This document shows, piece by piece, positions 52,020 through 61,120 of a stretch of 64,000 nucleotides of DNA. Origin of the DNA: UBA6663 sp044226485 (GTDB lineage Bacteria > Chloroflexota > Anaerolineae > Anaerolineales > UBA6663); NCBI GenBank assembly GCA_044226485.1, contig JBGAGY010000010.1, positions 124,001 through 188,000 on the forward strand. The letters are read 5' to 3'. Made by a program: the position numbers and the translations under genes. Under the pieces are notes generated by a model that saw nothing but the letters and a program-made list of their open reading frames with translations, ran no database searches and was not told the DNA's origin. Every line of letters starts with the position of its first letter. The first letter of the stretch is position 1.

Positions 52020-53570
52020 TCACCGTCGCCCGAGTTCGCGCAGGTCTCCGCGGGCTTCGACAAGCGCCGTGACGCCGTACGCCGCCAGCAACGTCAGGGG
52101 CGGCATCAGTGACAGGAACGCGCGCGGGTGATCGAGCCCGGCGGTCAACATCAGCAGGAGCATGAGGCTGACCAGCCAGGCAAGCGCCACGACGGCCGTG
52201 ACGACGCCACGACGGCTGCGCCGGATCGCGGCCGCCAGCCCGAGCCCGAAGAGGCTCAGCCCGACAATCCCGGCCCAAGGCTGTGGCCAGGCGCCTGTCC
52301 AGGGCATGGGCACATAATCGCTTGACGGTTGGTCAGTTGCCTGGGGCGCATCGAAGAATACGGTGCGGGTCATGGCCTGGAGCCGCATGACCGGATCGGC
52401 CAGCAGGGCTGTCGGGTCGGCCGCGCCCTGCGCAAGGACGCCCGCCTGACGCAACCGGAACAGGTTCTGCAAACCCCCTGGCGGATCACGCCAGAGCACG
52501 GGGCTGAGCACAAAGCCGACGAGCAACGCCATTGCGACAAGGAGCGCACCCAAAGCGCCAAGCGCGCGCAGCCGATCCTGGCCGAGCACCACGCGCGGCC
52601 AGACGATCCAGACAAGGGCCACGAGAGCCGCCAACAACAACGCCACGCCCGCGGGCCCGGCTGCGAGACTGATGCCGATAGCCAGGCCCGCGACGAGGGC
52701 GGCCAGCCAGCCTGCGTGCCAGGTGGCGGCAAACGTCAGCCGGTGGCCTGGGCGCGTCGAACCCGGGATCGGTTCAGGCGGGCGCGACATTCCGACGCGC
52801 ATCTGACGGGCCTGCCAGCGCGGCGCCTCGACGGGCGACGGCATGACGGTGCGCCGCTGCCGCGATACCTCGCGACGGGGTTCGTACACCTCGATCTGGC
52901 CGTTCGGGGCGGGCAGCTGGCGTTGGTCTGGAGCGTCGAGCAAGGAGCTGTTGGGCACCCACTTCTGGTCGCGCTCGCGGGTCGTCTCGATGCGCATCTG
53001 GCTCGAGTCCCACTGTGGCGGCCCGCTCTTCTCGGCCTCGAACGCCGCGGCGGCATTGCGCTGACGACGCCACGCTCGGTGCAGGTCGCGGCCAAGCATC
53101 ACAAGCGCTGCCGCGGCGACCGTCGCCAGGGCTGTCTCGATGGTTTCGGGGAACAGTCGTCGGCCGTCCAGCAGGATGAGGGGATGAAGGGCGAACGCCG
53201 CGGCCGCCAGGAGCCCGGTCGGCCACCCGCCAAGGCGCGTGCCCATCCAGGCCAGAAGCGCAGCCGCCAGCGCCGTCAGCAGCGCCGGGCCGAAGCGCGC
53301 GGCCGCCAACAGCGCCGGATCAGGCGCGGCGCCGATCGCCTCCGGCGCGAATCCAACCACGCGCCAGCCAGCCCCGAAGATGATCGGCACGAGCGTCCCC
53401 TCGCCGTTGACGCTCGCCGACCCGATCGGATCGGCCCACGCGGCTCGGCTGGCACTGAGTTGCTGAGTTTCGACAGGATGTGCTGGCAGAGCCGCGAGGC
53501 TGAGCCCGTAGTAGACCGCCAGGCCCACGAACACGAGAAGCGGCAGCGCAAACGAACGCAGGCGGTTCAT
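52020..53570 (-). CDS. Glycosyltransferase family 39-like membrane protein
   Basis: 516 residues. Multi-spanning; an extracytoplasmic first loop begins ALPAHPVETQQLSASRAAWAD, and the TM helices WPTGLLAAAAFALHPLILL and LAALVAGLAIGISLAAGPA resemble PMT/ArnT glycosyltransferases that use lipid-linked sugars. A roughly 100-residue polar insert (about 175-275, EAEKSGPPQWDSSQMRIE onward) separates two TM blocks and is unusual. Substrate unknown. Confidence 0.75.
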   Translation of the reverse strand: MNRLRSFALPLLVFVGLAVYYGLSLAALPAHPVETQQLSASRAAWADPIGSASVNGEGTLVPIIFGAGWRVVGFAPEAIGAAPDPALLAAARFGPALLTALAAALLAWMGTRLGGWPTGLLAAAAFALHPLILLDGRRLFPETIETALATVAAAALVMLGRDLHRAWRRQRNAAAAFEAEKSGPPQWDSSQMRIETTRERDQKWVPNSSLLDAPDQRQLPAPNGQIEVYEPRREVSRQRRTVMPSPVEAPRWQARQMRVGMSRPPEPIPGSTRPGHRLTFAATWHAGWLAALVAGLAIGISLAAGPAGVALLLAALVALVWIVWPRVVLGQDRLRALGALGALLVAMALLVGFVLSPVLWRDPPGGLQNLFRLRQAGVLAQGAADPTALLADPVMRLQAMTRTVFFDAPQATDQPSSDYVPMPWTGAWPQPWAGIVGLSLFGLGLAAAIRRSRRGVVTAVVALAWLVSLMLLLMLTAGLDHPRAFLSLMPPLTLLAAYGVTALVEARGDLRELGRR

Positions 53571-53602
53571 GCTGCCTGTCCGCCCGCGTCGCTGTTGAGG
53601 CT

Positions 53603-53676
53603 GACGAACGACGAAGGACGAACGACGAAGGTTGATTGTCCCTTCAACCCTCGTCGTTCGTCCTTCGTCATTCGTC
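53603..53676. repeat. Palindrome of GACGAACGACGAAGG words
   Basis: Two 33-base arms (53603-53635, 53644-53676) with only two mismatches around an 8-nt loop. It lies between the biotin carboxylase stop and the GT39-like start. Confidence 0.9.
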
Positions 53677-53691
53677 GTAAAGCCATCCAGA

Positions 53692-55206
53692 TCACCGATG
53701 CATCCGCTCGTAGCGGCCGACCCACTTCCAGTTGCTCGTGTCGCGCTTTCCGCGCTGAACGACCTGGTTGGCGAGCTGGCCGTGGCGATGTGCGAGCAGC
53801 GCCGCCATGATCGCCGCGATCTCGGGATAGGTCGCGATGCCTTCCTCGGCCTCTTCGAGGTTGAAGCGCTGTTCGATGAACTTCGTGTCGAAGTGGCCGG
53901 CCAGGAACCTGTGCGATTCGAGGATACGCTGGTGGAACGGGATCAGGGTCTTGACGCCCGTGATCCGATACTCCTCGAGCGCGCGACGCATGCGCAGGAT
54001 CGCCTCGCCACGCGTCTCCCCGGTGCAGATCAACTTGGCGATCAGCGAGTCGTAGTGCGGCGAGATCTCGACGCCCGGGTACACGCCGGTGTCGACGCGC
54101 ACGCCCGGCCCCGACGGCGGGATGACGTTGCTGATCACGCCGGTCGAGGGCAGGAAGTTGCTGCTGGGATCTTCGGCGTTGATGCGGCACTCGATCGCCC
54201 AGCCCTGCATCTTGATGTCGGCCTGCGTGTAGCGCAGCTTGCGCCCACGTGCCACGCGGATCTGCTCCTTCACAAGGTCGACGCCCGTGACCGACTCGGT
54301 CACCGGATGTTCGACCTGCAGACGCGTGTTCATCTCCATGAAGTAGAAGTTGCGGTCGCGATCGACCAAACACTCGACGGTGCCGACGTTGTAGTAGTTG
54401 ACGGCCCCGGCTGCCTTGAGCGCCATCGCGCCGAGCTTGTCACGGAACTCCTGATCCTCGTCGATGAAGGGTGAGGGCGATTCCTCGAGGATCTTCTGGT
54501 GCCGGCGCTGGAGCGAGCATTCGCGCTCGCCGAGGTGGATCAGGTTGCCCATCTGATCGCCGAGCACCTGCACCTCGATGTGGCGCGCGCCAAGGATCAT
54601 GCGCTCGAGGTAGACGCCGCCGTCGCCGAAAGCGGCCTCGGCCTCGCGCCGCGCGACCTGCAGCAGAGCGGGGAGCTGCTCGACGCTCTGCACATCGCGC
54701 ATGCCCTTGCCGCCGCCGCCGGCCTTGGCCTTGATCAACAACGGAAAGCCGATGCCTGGCGCGAGTGTGAGCAGTTCATCGTCGGTCAGGTCAGCCTCGG
54801 CCTCGGTGCCCGGGATGACGGGCACGCCGGCGCGCACCATCGTCGCGCGCGCCACGGCCTTGTCGCCCATATGCGCGATCGCGTCTGGGTGCGGGCCGAT
54901 AAAGATGATGCCGGCATCGGCGCAAGCCGCCGCGAACTCCGCGCGTTCGGCCAGGAAGCCGTAGCCCGGGTGGATGGCGTCTACGTCGGCGCGCCGCGCG
55001 ATATCGATGATCGTGTCACCGCGCAGATAGCTGGCTCGCGCCGGCGCCGGTCCGAGCAGGTAAGCCTCGTCGGCATAGCGGACATGCAGCGAGGTCCGGT
55101 CGACCTCCGAATACACGGCCACCGTGCGAATGCCGAGTTCCTTGCAGGCCCGAATGATCCGCACGGCGATCTCGCCGCGATTCGCGATGAGGACTTTTCT
55201 GAACAT
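53692..55206 (-). CDS. accC: Biotin carboxylase (acetyl/propionyl-CoA carboxylase subunit)
   Basis: 504 residues, ATP-grasp. FRKVLIANRGEIAVRIIRACKELG, HPGYGFLAE, the glycine-rich ATP loop KAKAGGGGKGMR, ECSLQRRHQKILEE, FYFMEMNTRLQVEHPVTE. It carboxylates the biotin of BCCP. ATG 55206 (SD AAGG) chosen; the longer frame to 55305 runs through a palindrome. The extra 50 or so C-terminal residues are common in actinobacterial/chloroflexal acyl-CoA carboxylases. Confidence 0.95.
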   Translation of the reverse strand: MFRKVLIANRGEIAVRIIRACKELGIRTVAVYSEVDRTSLHVRYADEAYLLGPAPARASYLRGDTIIDIARRADVDAIHPGYGFLAERAEFAAACADAGIIFIGPHPDAIAHMGDKAVARATMVRAGVPVIPGTEAEADLTDDELLTLAPGIGFPLLIKAKAGGGGKGMRDVQSVEQLPALLQVARREAEAAFGDGGVYLERMILGARHIEVQVLGDQMGNLIHLGERECSLQRRHQKILEESPSPFIDEDQEFRDKLGAMALKAAGAVNYYNVGTVECLVDRDRNFYFMEMNTRLQVEHPVTESVTGVDLVKEQIRVARGRKLRYTQADIKMQGWAIECRINAEDPSSNFLPSTGVISNVIPPSGPGVRVDTGVYPGVEISPHYDSLIAKLICTGETRGEAILRMRRALEEYRITGVKTLIPFHQRILESHRFLAGHFDTKFIEQRFNLEEAEEGIATYPEIAAIMAALLAHRHGQLANQVVQRGKRDTSNWKWVGRYERMHR

Positions 55207-55243
55207 GACCTTCCTTCGAGTCGTCCCACTCAGGAGGACGTGG

Positions 55244-55310
55244 GACGGAAGACGAAGGACGAAAGGTGAACGGGCAATCGAACGTCGTCGTCCGCCCTTC
55301 GTCATCCGTC
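55244..55310. repeat. Palindrome of GACGAAGGACGAAAGG words
   Basis: Arms 55244-55267 and 55287-55310, same word family as at 53603, so accC is bracketed by two copies. Confidence 0.8.
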
Positions 55311-55337
55311 GGCCTTATTGCCGGGTGTCATCCTGAT

Positions 55338-55343
55338 TATAAT
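55338..55343 (+). promoter_or_regulatory. -10 box of the TP-linker protein gene
   Basis: TATAAT ends 11 nt before ATG 55355; a leader of about 5 nt is predicted. Confidence 0.5.
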
Positions 55344-55354
55344 GAACTCTCTCC

Positions 55355-56149
55355 ATGTCCAACGAATTCCTGGTCGGAACCGTCGCGGCGCTTTTGGGCT
55401 TCGTGGGCCTCGTGATGCTCTTCCTCGGCGCGGCCCGGCTGATCGCGCCGCGTTCATCGCGTTTGTTCTCCGAACGCCGGCGTCAGATGGTCGCGGCCTG
55501 GCAGCAGATCTTCTATGGAGTGGTCGTGCTGCTTATCGCCGCGGCAGTGTTGTTCATGGGGCCGCCCGCCGTGGCGCTCGTCAACCCGCCGACGGCCACG
55601 CCGTTGTTTTCGCCGACCCCGAGCGTGACGCCCGGGCCGTCGCCGACCCCGACGCTCACACCGACCGTCACAGAGACTCTACCGCCCACCGACACGCCGC
55701 CGCCCACCACGCCCGCGCCGACCGGTCCGCCGACGTTGCCCGTCGATCTGATCACGCCGCCAGCCGGCACACTCACCGTAACTCCACCCGCCAACGGCGT
55801 GATCGCCAACCTGCGGCTGAGCACCCTCCTCGATTGCGCTTCGACGCGCGGCGACGCGGATTTCTTCGACACGCAACCGCGCACGATCTACGCGCTCTTC
55901 GATTACAACAACTGGGCGCGCGACGCGCAATGGTCGTACGTCTGGCGTCGCGGCGACGAGATCGTGAACGTGTTCTCCGGCCTGTGGGACGGCAGCACCG
56001 GCGGCTGCGGCTTCGCCGAGTACGATGGCGGCGGCGCCGACTGGCAGCCGGGCGTCTATCAGGTGCAGATCTTCCTCGGGCAAACCTTGATGGACGTCGC
56101 CAACTTCACGGTCTCCGACTCGACGCCCACCCCCACCGCGACGCCGTAG
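55355..56149 (+). CDS. Membrane protein with TP linker and extracytoplasmic domain
   Basis: 264 residues. Two N-terminal TM helices (LVGTVAALLGFVGLVMLFLG and a second at about 51-68), a Thr/Pro linker at about 75-125, then a roughly 110-residue beta-rich domain with two Cys and many Trp (SYVWRRGDEIV, CGFAEYDGGG), ending in another PTPTATP. Outer-surface location expected. Function unknown. Confidence 0.72.
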   Translation: MSNEFLVGTVAALLGFVGLVMLFLGAARLIAPRSSRLFSERRRQMVAAWQQIFYGVVVLLIAAAVLFMGPPAVALVNPPTATPLFSPTPSVTPGPSPTPTLTPTVTETLPPTDTPPPTTPAPTGPPTLPVDLITPPAGTLTVTPPANGVIANLRLSTLLDCASTRGDADFFDTQPRTIYALFDYNNWARDAQWSYVWRRGDEIVNVFSGLWDGSTGGCGFAEYDGGGADWQPGVYQVQIFLGQTLMDVANFTVSDSTPTPTATP

Positions 56150-56191
56150 CCGCCCATATCGGCGGCCGATGCCAACGGCGCCTATGGGCGG
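56150..56191 (+). repeat. Inverted repeat at the 3' end of the TP-linker gene
   Basis: CCGCCCATA (56150-56158) and TATGGGCGG (56183-56191), perfect 9-base arms right after the stop codon; no T tract. The 568 bases from 56150 to 56717 contain no gene. Confidence 0.55.
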
Positions 56192-56341
56192 ATCAACCTG
56201 CGGCGGCCCTCGGCGGCGCAATGCCTGTTGACACGCTGCGCCGCGCTGGCCGGCTCATTGACAGGCGCCAACTCATCCGGCCGAGCCTCCCCGCCGGTGC
56301 CCGGCCCATCGCGCATCTTCCAGCGCGTGCGGTCGCCGAAG

Positions 56342-56555
56342 CCTCCCCGCCCAGTGTGTCATCCTGAGCGCCTGGCCCCCTTTAACGATAAGACTCGCTC
56401 AATGAGCGCGAAGGATCTCCTCCAAAGACTCTTATGGCACGGGAGTCACGCCCTTCACGGACCGGCGGGTCCGATGGGAGATCCTTCGCGCTCATTGAGG
56501 TTGGTTGATGTCCGAAGGGGCCAGGCGCTCAGGATGACACACTGGGCGGGCGAGG
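56342..56555. repeat. 214-base nested palindrome (GTCATCCTGAGCG family)
   Basis: Outer arms 56342-56379 and 56517-56555 (38 bases, nearly perfect). Middle arms TCAATGAGCGCGAAGGATC region 56399-56420 and 56477-56498, perfect over 22 bases. A GGACC/GGTCC tip lies near the centre. Related to 34284-34429. Confidence 0.9.
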
Positions 56556-56717
56556 TTGGAAGTGCGCCGACACCCAGCCGTGCCACGGTCTCGATCATGA
56601 CGTCGAATCGCTATCGCGCGCAGTGGTGGACGCGTCGCGTGGTGAAACGTGTGGCGTATCGGGGACGCGACCCGGTCAGGGTTCTCTGGGTCGTTCTGAG
56701 ACAGAGGGTGCGTCGGC

Positions 56718-58148
56718 TCAGTCGTTTCCGCCGGGCTTGGTGGTCTTGCCCTCGTCGAGCAGCTTGAGCACCTGCTCTGGCGGCAGCTTGGGCTTTGTCT
56801 CGGAGAGACGCTGCAGCGCCGCAGTGTCGCCGAGCGAGCCGAGGTATTCCATGCCGCGCGCCGTGATCAGATCCGCGATCGGCACGCCCTCCTCGTGGGC
56901 CTGGCGGATGCCGCGCGTAAGCGTCTGAATCATCTCGACCTGGGCCTGCACCCGCGCGGTGTCGGCCAGCCACTCGGCATAGCCCTTGGTGTCGGCCTCT
57001 TCCTCGAGCATCAAAGCCTGCGACGCGCTCTTCCAGGTGTCGACCATCTGCCCGTGGATCCTGTCACGGCCGACCGTGTCATCGGTGACGTTGGCATCCG
57101 GATCGACGTTCGGGTCCGGCCTCAGATGCCCGACGCTGACCCACAGCACCTCGGCGCCCATCTCGGCGAACCTGCGGCGCGTGTCGCCCTGCTGGAAGAG
57201 CAGGTGCAGCGACTGGCGGTAGCTCACGCGCTCGGGCTCGTCTTCGCCGCCGACTTCCTCAGGCTGCGCCGGCGGCGGGATCAGCTCATCCATCCGGCGC
57301 TTGCTGATCCAGCTTGTGATCGTGCCGACCACTGACCCCGTGACCATGTCGGTCCAGTTGTCGATGCCGCGCTCGCTGACCTTGCGGTTGTACGCCGCAC
57401 GCCGGACGGCGCTGACCAGCACGGGATACGGCTCGGCCTCGGTCCGCTTGCCGCGCGACCTGAGGCGGAACCGCGCCCGCACTTCGTCGAGCACCAGCGG
57501 GATGCCGTCCTTCGTGAACACCGGTACCTCGGCCTTGGCGCGTTCGATCTCGCGCAGGTCGAAGGTCTCGCGCAGGACCTCCCAGCGCCGCATGAAGTAA
57601 GTGCCCGCGCCGCGCACGGCCGAGGGGCCGGCGCCGCGTTCAAACAATGCAGCGCTGCCGAGCTTGATCTCAGCCCAGCCTGGCCCGCCGAAACGCAACA
57701 GCGGATTGGTGTCTGGATCCTCGACGCTGGCCCGACCTTCGCTGATGGTCATGCTCGGGTAGCCAACGCCGAACACCGTGGTGGTCAGAAAGTTCCAGGC
57801 CTGGCTGAACGACGGCAGCTCGAGCAGGTCCTGCAGGTAGCGCGCGCCGATGTACAACGACAACGAGAAGCCCAGGATCGGCCCGATCGCATGCCTCCAG
57901 GTCTGCGGCATGACGAACGAGGTCAGAAACTCGACGAATGGTTTCGCCGTCGGCGGCAGGTTGAGCGGTTCCAGGAAGGCCATCGACGGCGGCTGCTGAA
58001 TGATGCGCGCCAGGAAGACGAAGCCGAGGATGCCGAACAGCCCGGAGAGCAATCGCACAGTGCCCCAGGTGTGGTCGCCCTCGACGAACAACAGAAGGTA
58101 GTAGGACAGCTGACGCCGCGCGCGGGATTGGATGTCGGGCGGTGTCAT
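56718..58148 (-). CDS. SPFH/band-7-like membrane protein, gene 2 of a pair
   Basis: 476 residues. N-terminal TM region (YYLLLFVEGDHTWGTVRLLSG and a second block near 85-105), then a long soluble part with a prohibitin-like region (VFTKDGIPLVLDEVRARFRLR) and a helical tail rich in E/A/Q (ADTARVQAQVEMIQTLTRG). The pattern suggests a membrane-scaffold protein, but this is weak. ATG 58148 overlaps the upstream gene stop by 4 nt (ATGA); another in-frame ATG lies at 58157. Confidence 0.7.
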   Translation of the reverse strand: MTPPDIQSRARRQLSYYLLLFVEGDHTWGTVRLLSGLFGILGFVFLARIIQQPPSMAFLEPLNLPPTAKPFVEFLTSFVMPQTWRHAIGPILGFSLSLYIGARYLQDLLELPSFSQAWNFLTTTVFGVGYPSMTISEGRASVEDPDTNPLLRFGGPGWAEIKLGSAALFERGAGPSAVRGAGTYFMRRWEVLRETFDLREIERAKAEVPVFTKDGIPLVLDEVRARFRLRSRGKRTEAEPYPVLVSAVRRAAYNRKVSERGIDNWTDMVTGSVVGTITSWISKRRMDELIPPPAQPEEVGGEDEPERVSYRQSLHLLFQQGDTRRRFAEMGAEVLWVSVGHLRPDPNVDPDANVTDDTVGRDRIHGQMVDTWKSASQALMLEEEADTKGYAEWLADTARVQAQVEMIQTLTRGIRQAHEEGVPIADLITARGMEYLGSLGDTAALQRLSETKPKLPPEQVLKLLDEGKTTKPGGND

Positions 58149-59356
58149 TTGACCCACTCCTGCAGTTGGTCGAGCGTCGTGAGCACGTCTTGCGACAGTT
58201 GTCGCCGGGTCGCGGGATCCTGACCGATGGTGTTCAGTGTGCGCGTCAGCAGAAGCGCCAGCGCCTGCTTCGATTGGTCTGGGTTCTCGGCCAACGCCGA
58301 CTTCAAATCCGAGATGATCTGAGACTGGGCGCGCGCGCGCCAGTGGCCGAGCATCTTGACGGCCTCGCTGTTGACGGCTGCCATGCGCGTGAAGGACGCC
58401 AGTTGCCAGCGGGTGCGCCAGGCGCGCACGCGTTGGTGCAGCACCTCACGCGGCGGCTTGGGCAGGCCGACGCCGGCCGCGAAGACGATGATGCCCCGAT
58501 CGGCCAGCACGGGCGCATCGATGACGGCCTGGCTGACGCGCTTCTGAAAATCAGCGAATGGATAGTGGTTCGGGTTGTTGACCGTCGGCAGGAACAGGCT
58601 GTCGAGCGTGCGCTCGGCCAGCGCGTCGCGGAAGCACTCGGCCGCCACCTGGGCGGGAAGATCGGTCCAGGCCACCGGCTGCTTCTCCCCGAGCGCCGCA
58701 CCGTAGACGGCCTTGAAGCAGCGATCCGGGTCGAAGATGCGGGCAGGGCGGTTGCGGCCCAGCGGCTCGCTGATCGCGGGCGAGACGTCGCGGGGCTCGG
58801 GGCTCAACCCGAAGGTCACATTGACGCTGGCCGTGACCTCGATGCCGTCCTTCGTCAACGCGCGCGTCGTCATCCCCCGGCTCTGGCGGCGCAGGTCGAG
58901 CGTCTCGACGATGCGTTGTCCGCCCTGGATGAAGACGACGCCCGGCCCCTTGGCCTCGACCAGGGGCGCGCCGGGTGAGCGCGGCGTCGAACTCTCAAGG
59001 ACCACGGCGCTGGCCGAGTCGAGCACTGCCACGCCGGGTTGCTGGCCGGTGAGCTCTTCTTTCTTTGCCACGAGCTTGCCGTCGCGGACGAACACGATCG
59101 GGCCGCCGCCGCCCAGGCCGTAGCTGAAGAAGTGTTCGAGCACCTGGAAGCGGTCGTCCATCGTCTGCACCGGCAGCACGAACTGCGAGATGATGGCCAG
59201 GCCGATGCCGTACATGCCGACGAAGCCGATCAGATCGAAGATCCAGTTGGCTGTGGTCGGCACCGGCTCAAGCATATACAGCAGCGCGACCACGATCACG
59301 CCAGTGACCGCGCCGAAACCGACCCAAAAGCGCCTGCTCCGGAGGACGTCGGACAT
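58145..59356 (-). CDS. SPFH/band-7-like membrane protein, gene 1 of a pair
   Basis: 403 residues. Two TM helices near the N-terminus, then FVRDGKLVAKKEEL, GPGVVFIQGGQRIVETLDLRRQ and RALTKDGIEVTASVNVTFGL, which match the band-7 pattern of stomatin/prohibitin-type proteins, and a helical C-terminus. Paralogous in layout to its neighbour, with which it overlaps; the two may co-assemble. ATG 59356 (after GGAG) preferred over 59383. Confidence 0.72.
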   Translation of the reverse strand: MSDVLRSRRFWVGFGAVTGVIVVALLYMLEPVPTTANWIFDLIGFVGMYGIGLAIISQFVLPVQTMDDRFQVLEHFFSYGLGGGGPIVFVRDGKLVAKKEELTGQQPGVAVLDSASAVVLESSTPRSPGAPLVEAKGPGVVFIQGGQRIVETLDLRRQSRGMTTRALTKDGIEVTASVNVTFGLSPEPRDVSPAISEPLGRNRPARIFDPDRCFKAVYGAALGEKQPVAWTDLPAQVAAECFRDALAERTLDSLFLPTVNNPNHYPFADFQKRVSQAVIDAPVLADRGIIVFAAGVGLPKPPREVLHQRVRAWRTRWQLASFTRMAAVNSEAVKMLGHWRARAQSQIISDLKSALAENPDQSKQALALLLTRTLNTIGQDPATRRQLSQDVLTTLDQLQEWVK

Positions 59357-59563
59357 TGAGAGGTGTCTCCGCCGCCCTGGCACCGGCTTCAGGCCGGGGC
59401 AGCGACGGGTAGGAAAATTCTATAGGTGACAGGGGATTTTGCAAACGCTGGAACAAAAGCTGCGGGAAACCCGTCTTTCTTGAGTTGTGCCCAGCTCTTT
59501 CGAAACGGTGTCACAATTCAATCACGTTGCCTCAGGTTGAGTGGGCGGCCAGGCCCGCTCGGG

Positions 59564-59569
59564 TATACT
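59564..59569 (+). promoter_or_regulatory. -10 box of the Yip1 gene, predicted leaderless
   Basis: TATACT ends 7 nt before ATG 59577, in the gap between the divergent SPFH and Yip1 units. Confidence 0.6.
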
Positions 59570-59576
59570 CGAATTT

Positions 59577-60356
59577 ATGTCGGACGCTACCCTTCCTCTT
59601 GAACGCCCCCGTCGCTTTCATTTTGATTGGATCTGGCCAAGCCTCCGCGGTCCGGGCGGCTTTTTCGCCCGATTGGCCGAGTATGAGGGCGGTGCCTGGC
59701 TGACACCTCTGCTCATTGCGGCAGTGTCGCTGGGCGTCCGCGTGCTGGCCGAAGGCACGATCCAGACCCGGCTGAACGAGATGGCCGGCGGACCGGTTCC
59801 GCCGCCCGAATCGCAGTTCTGGACCCCCGATCAACTCAACTCGTGGATGCAGGCGCAGCAGCTTCAGCAGGGGCCGATGTTCGTGTACGGCTTCCCGTTC
59901 CTGGGTGCGCTGCTCGGCCTCGTCCTGGGCTGGGTGCTGACCTTCGCCATTCTGCATCTGACCCTGACCCTGCTCGGCGGGCGCGGCAGCCTGCGGGCGA
60001 TGATGAACGTGGCCGCGTGGGCCTGGCTGCCTCTGGCGATCAGGGCCCTGGTCGTCGCCGCGGCTGTCTACTTCACCGGCCAGTTGATCAATGGCGTCGG
60101 GCTAAGCGGCTTCGCTCCGACCGGCGACACGGGATCCAGCGGCGCCTTCCTCACCGCCGTGCTGGCCCTGGTTGACATCTACTGGGTCTGGCATTTGATC
60201 CAGCTCGTCATCGGCAGCCATGCCGCAGTGCGCCTGTCGCGCGGCAAGACCTGGGTCGGAGTCGTCCTGACTGCCGTGATCGTGCTGATGCTGCAGGCGC
60301 TGCCCGGATTCATCCAGTCTCAACTGGTCGGCTTCGAATTCATCCGCATGTTCTGA
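59577..60356 (+). CDS. Yip1-domain membrane protein
   Basis: 259 residues with a cytoplasmic N-terminus and about five TM helices: LTPLLIAAVSLGVRVLAEG, GFPFLGALLGLVLGWVLTF, MNVAAWAWLPLAIRALVVA, TAVLALVDIYWVWHLIQLV, VVLTAVIVLMLQALPGF. The AWAWLPLAIR and DIYWVWHL blocks match Yip1-domain proteins found next to ABC exporters. It lies 19 nt before the ATPase gene; likely part of the same export unit. Confidence 0.8.
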   Translation: MSDATLPLERPRRFHFDWIWPSLRGPGGFFARLAEYEGGAWLTPLLIAAVSLGVRVLAEGTIQTRLNEMAGGPVPPPESQFWTPDQLNSWMQAQQLQQGPMFVYGFPFLGALLGLVLGWVLTFAILHLTLTLLGGRGSLRAMMNVAAWAWLPLAIRALVVAAAVYFTGQLINGVGLSGFAPTGDTGSSGAFLTAVLALVDIYWVWHLIQLVIGSHAAVRLSRGKTWVGVVLTAVIVLMLQALPGFIQSQLVGFEFIRMF

Positions 60357-60375
60357 GCGGATCAGGCCAGCCTGC

Positions 60376-61101
<726 letters not shown>

Positions 61102-61120
61102 TCGTTGTCAGAGAGTGAAC

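Noticed and set aside
59470..59520. TTGTG...CACAA pair resembling a Rex redox operator
   Set aside because: The half-sites are about 22 nt apart instead of 8 or fewer, and the flanks do not match; likely chance.
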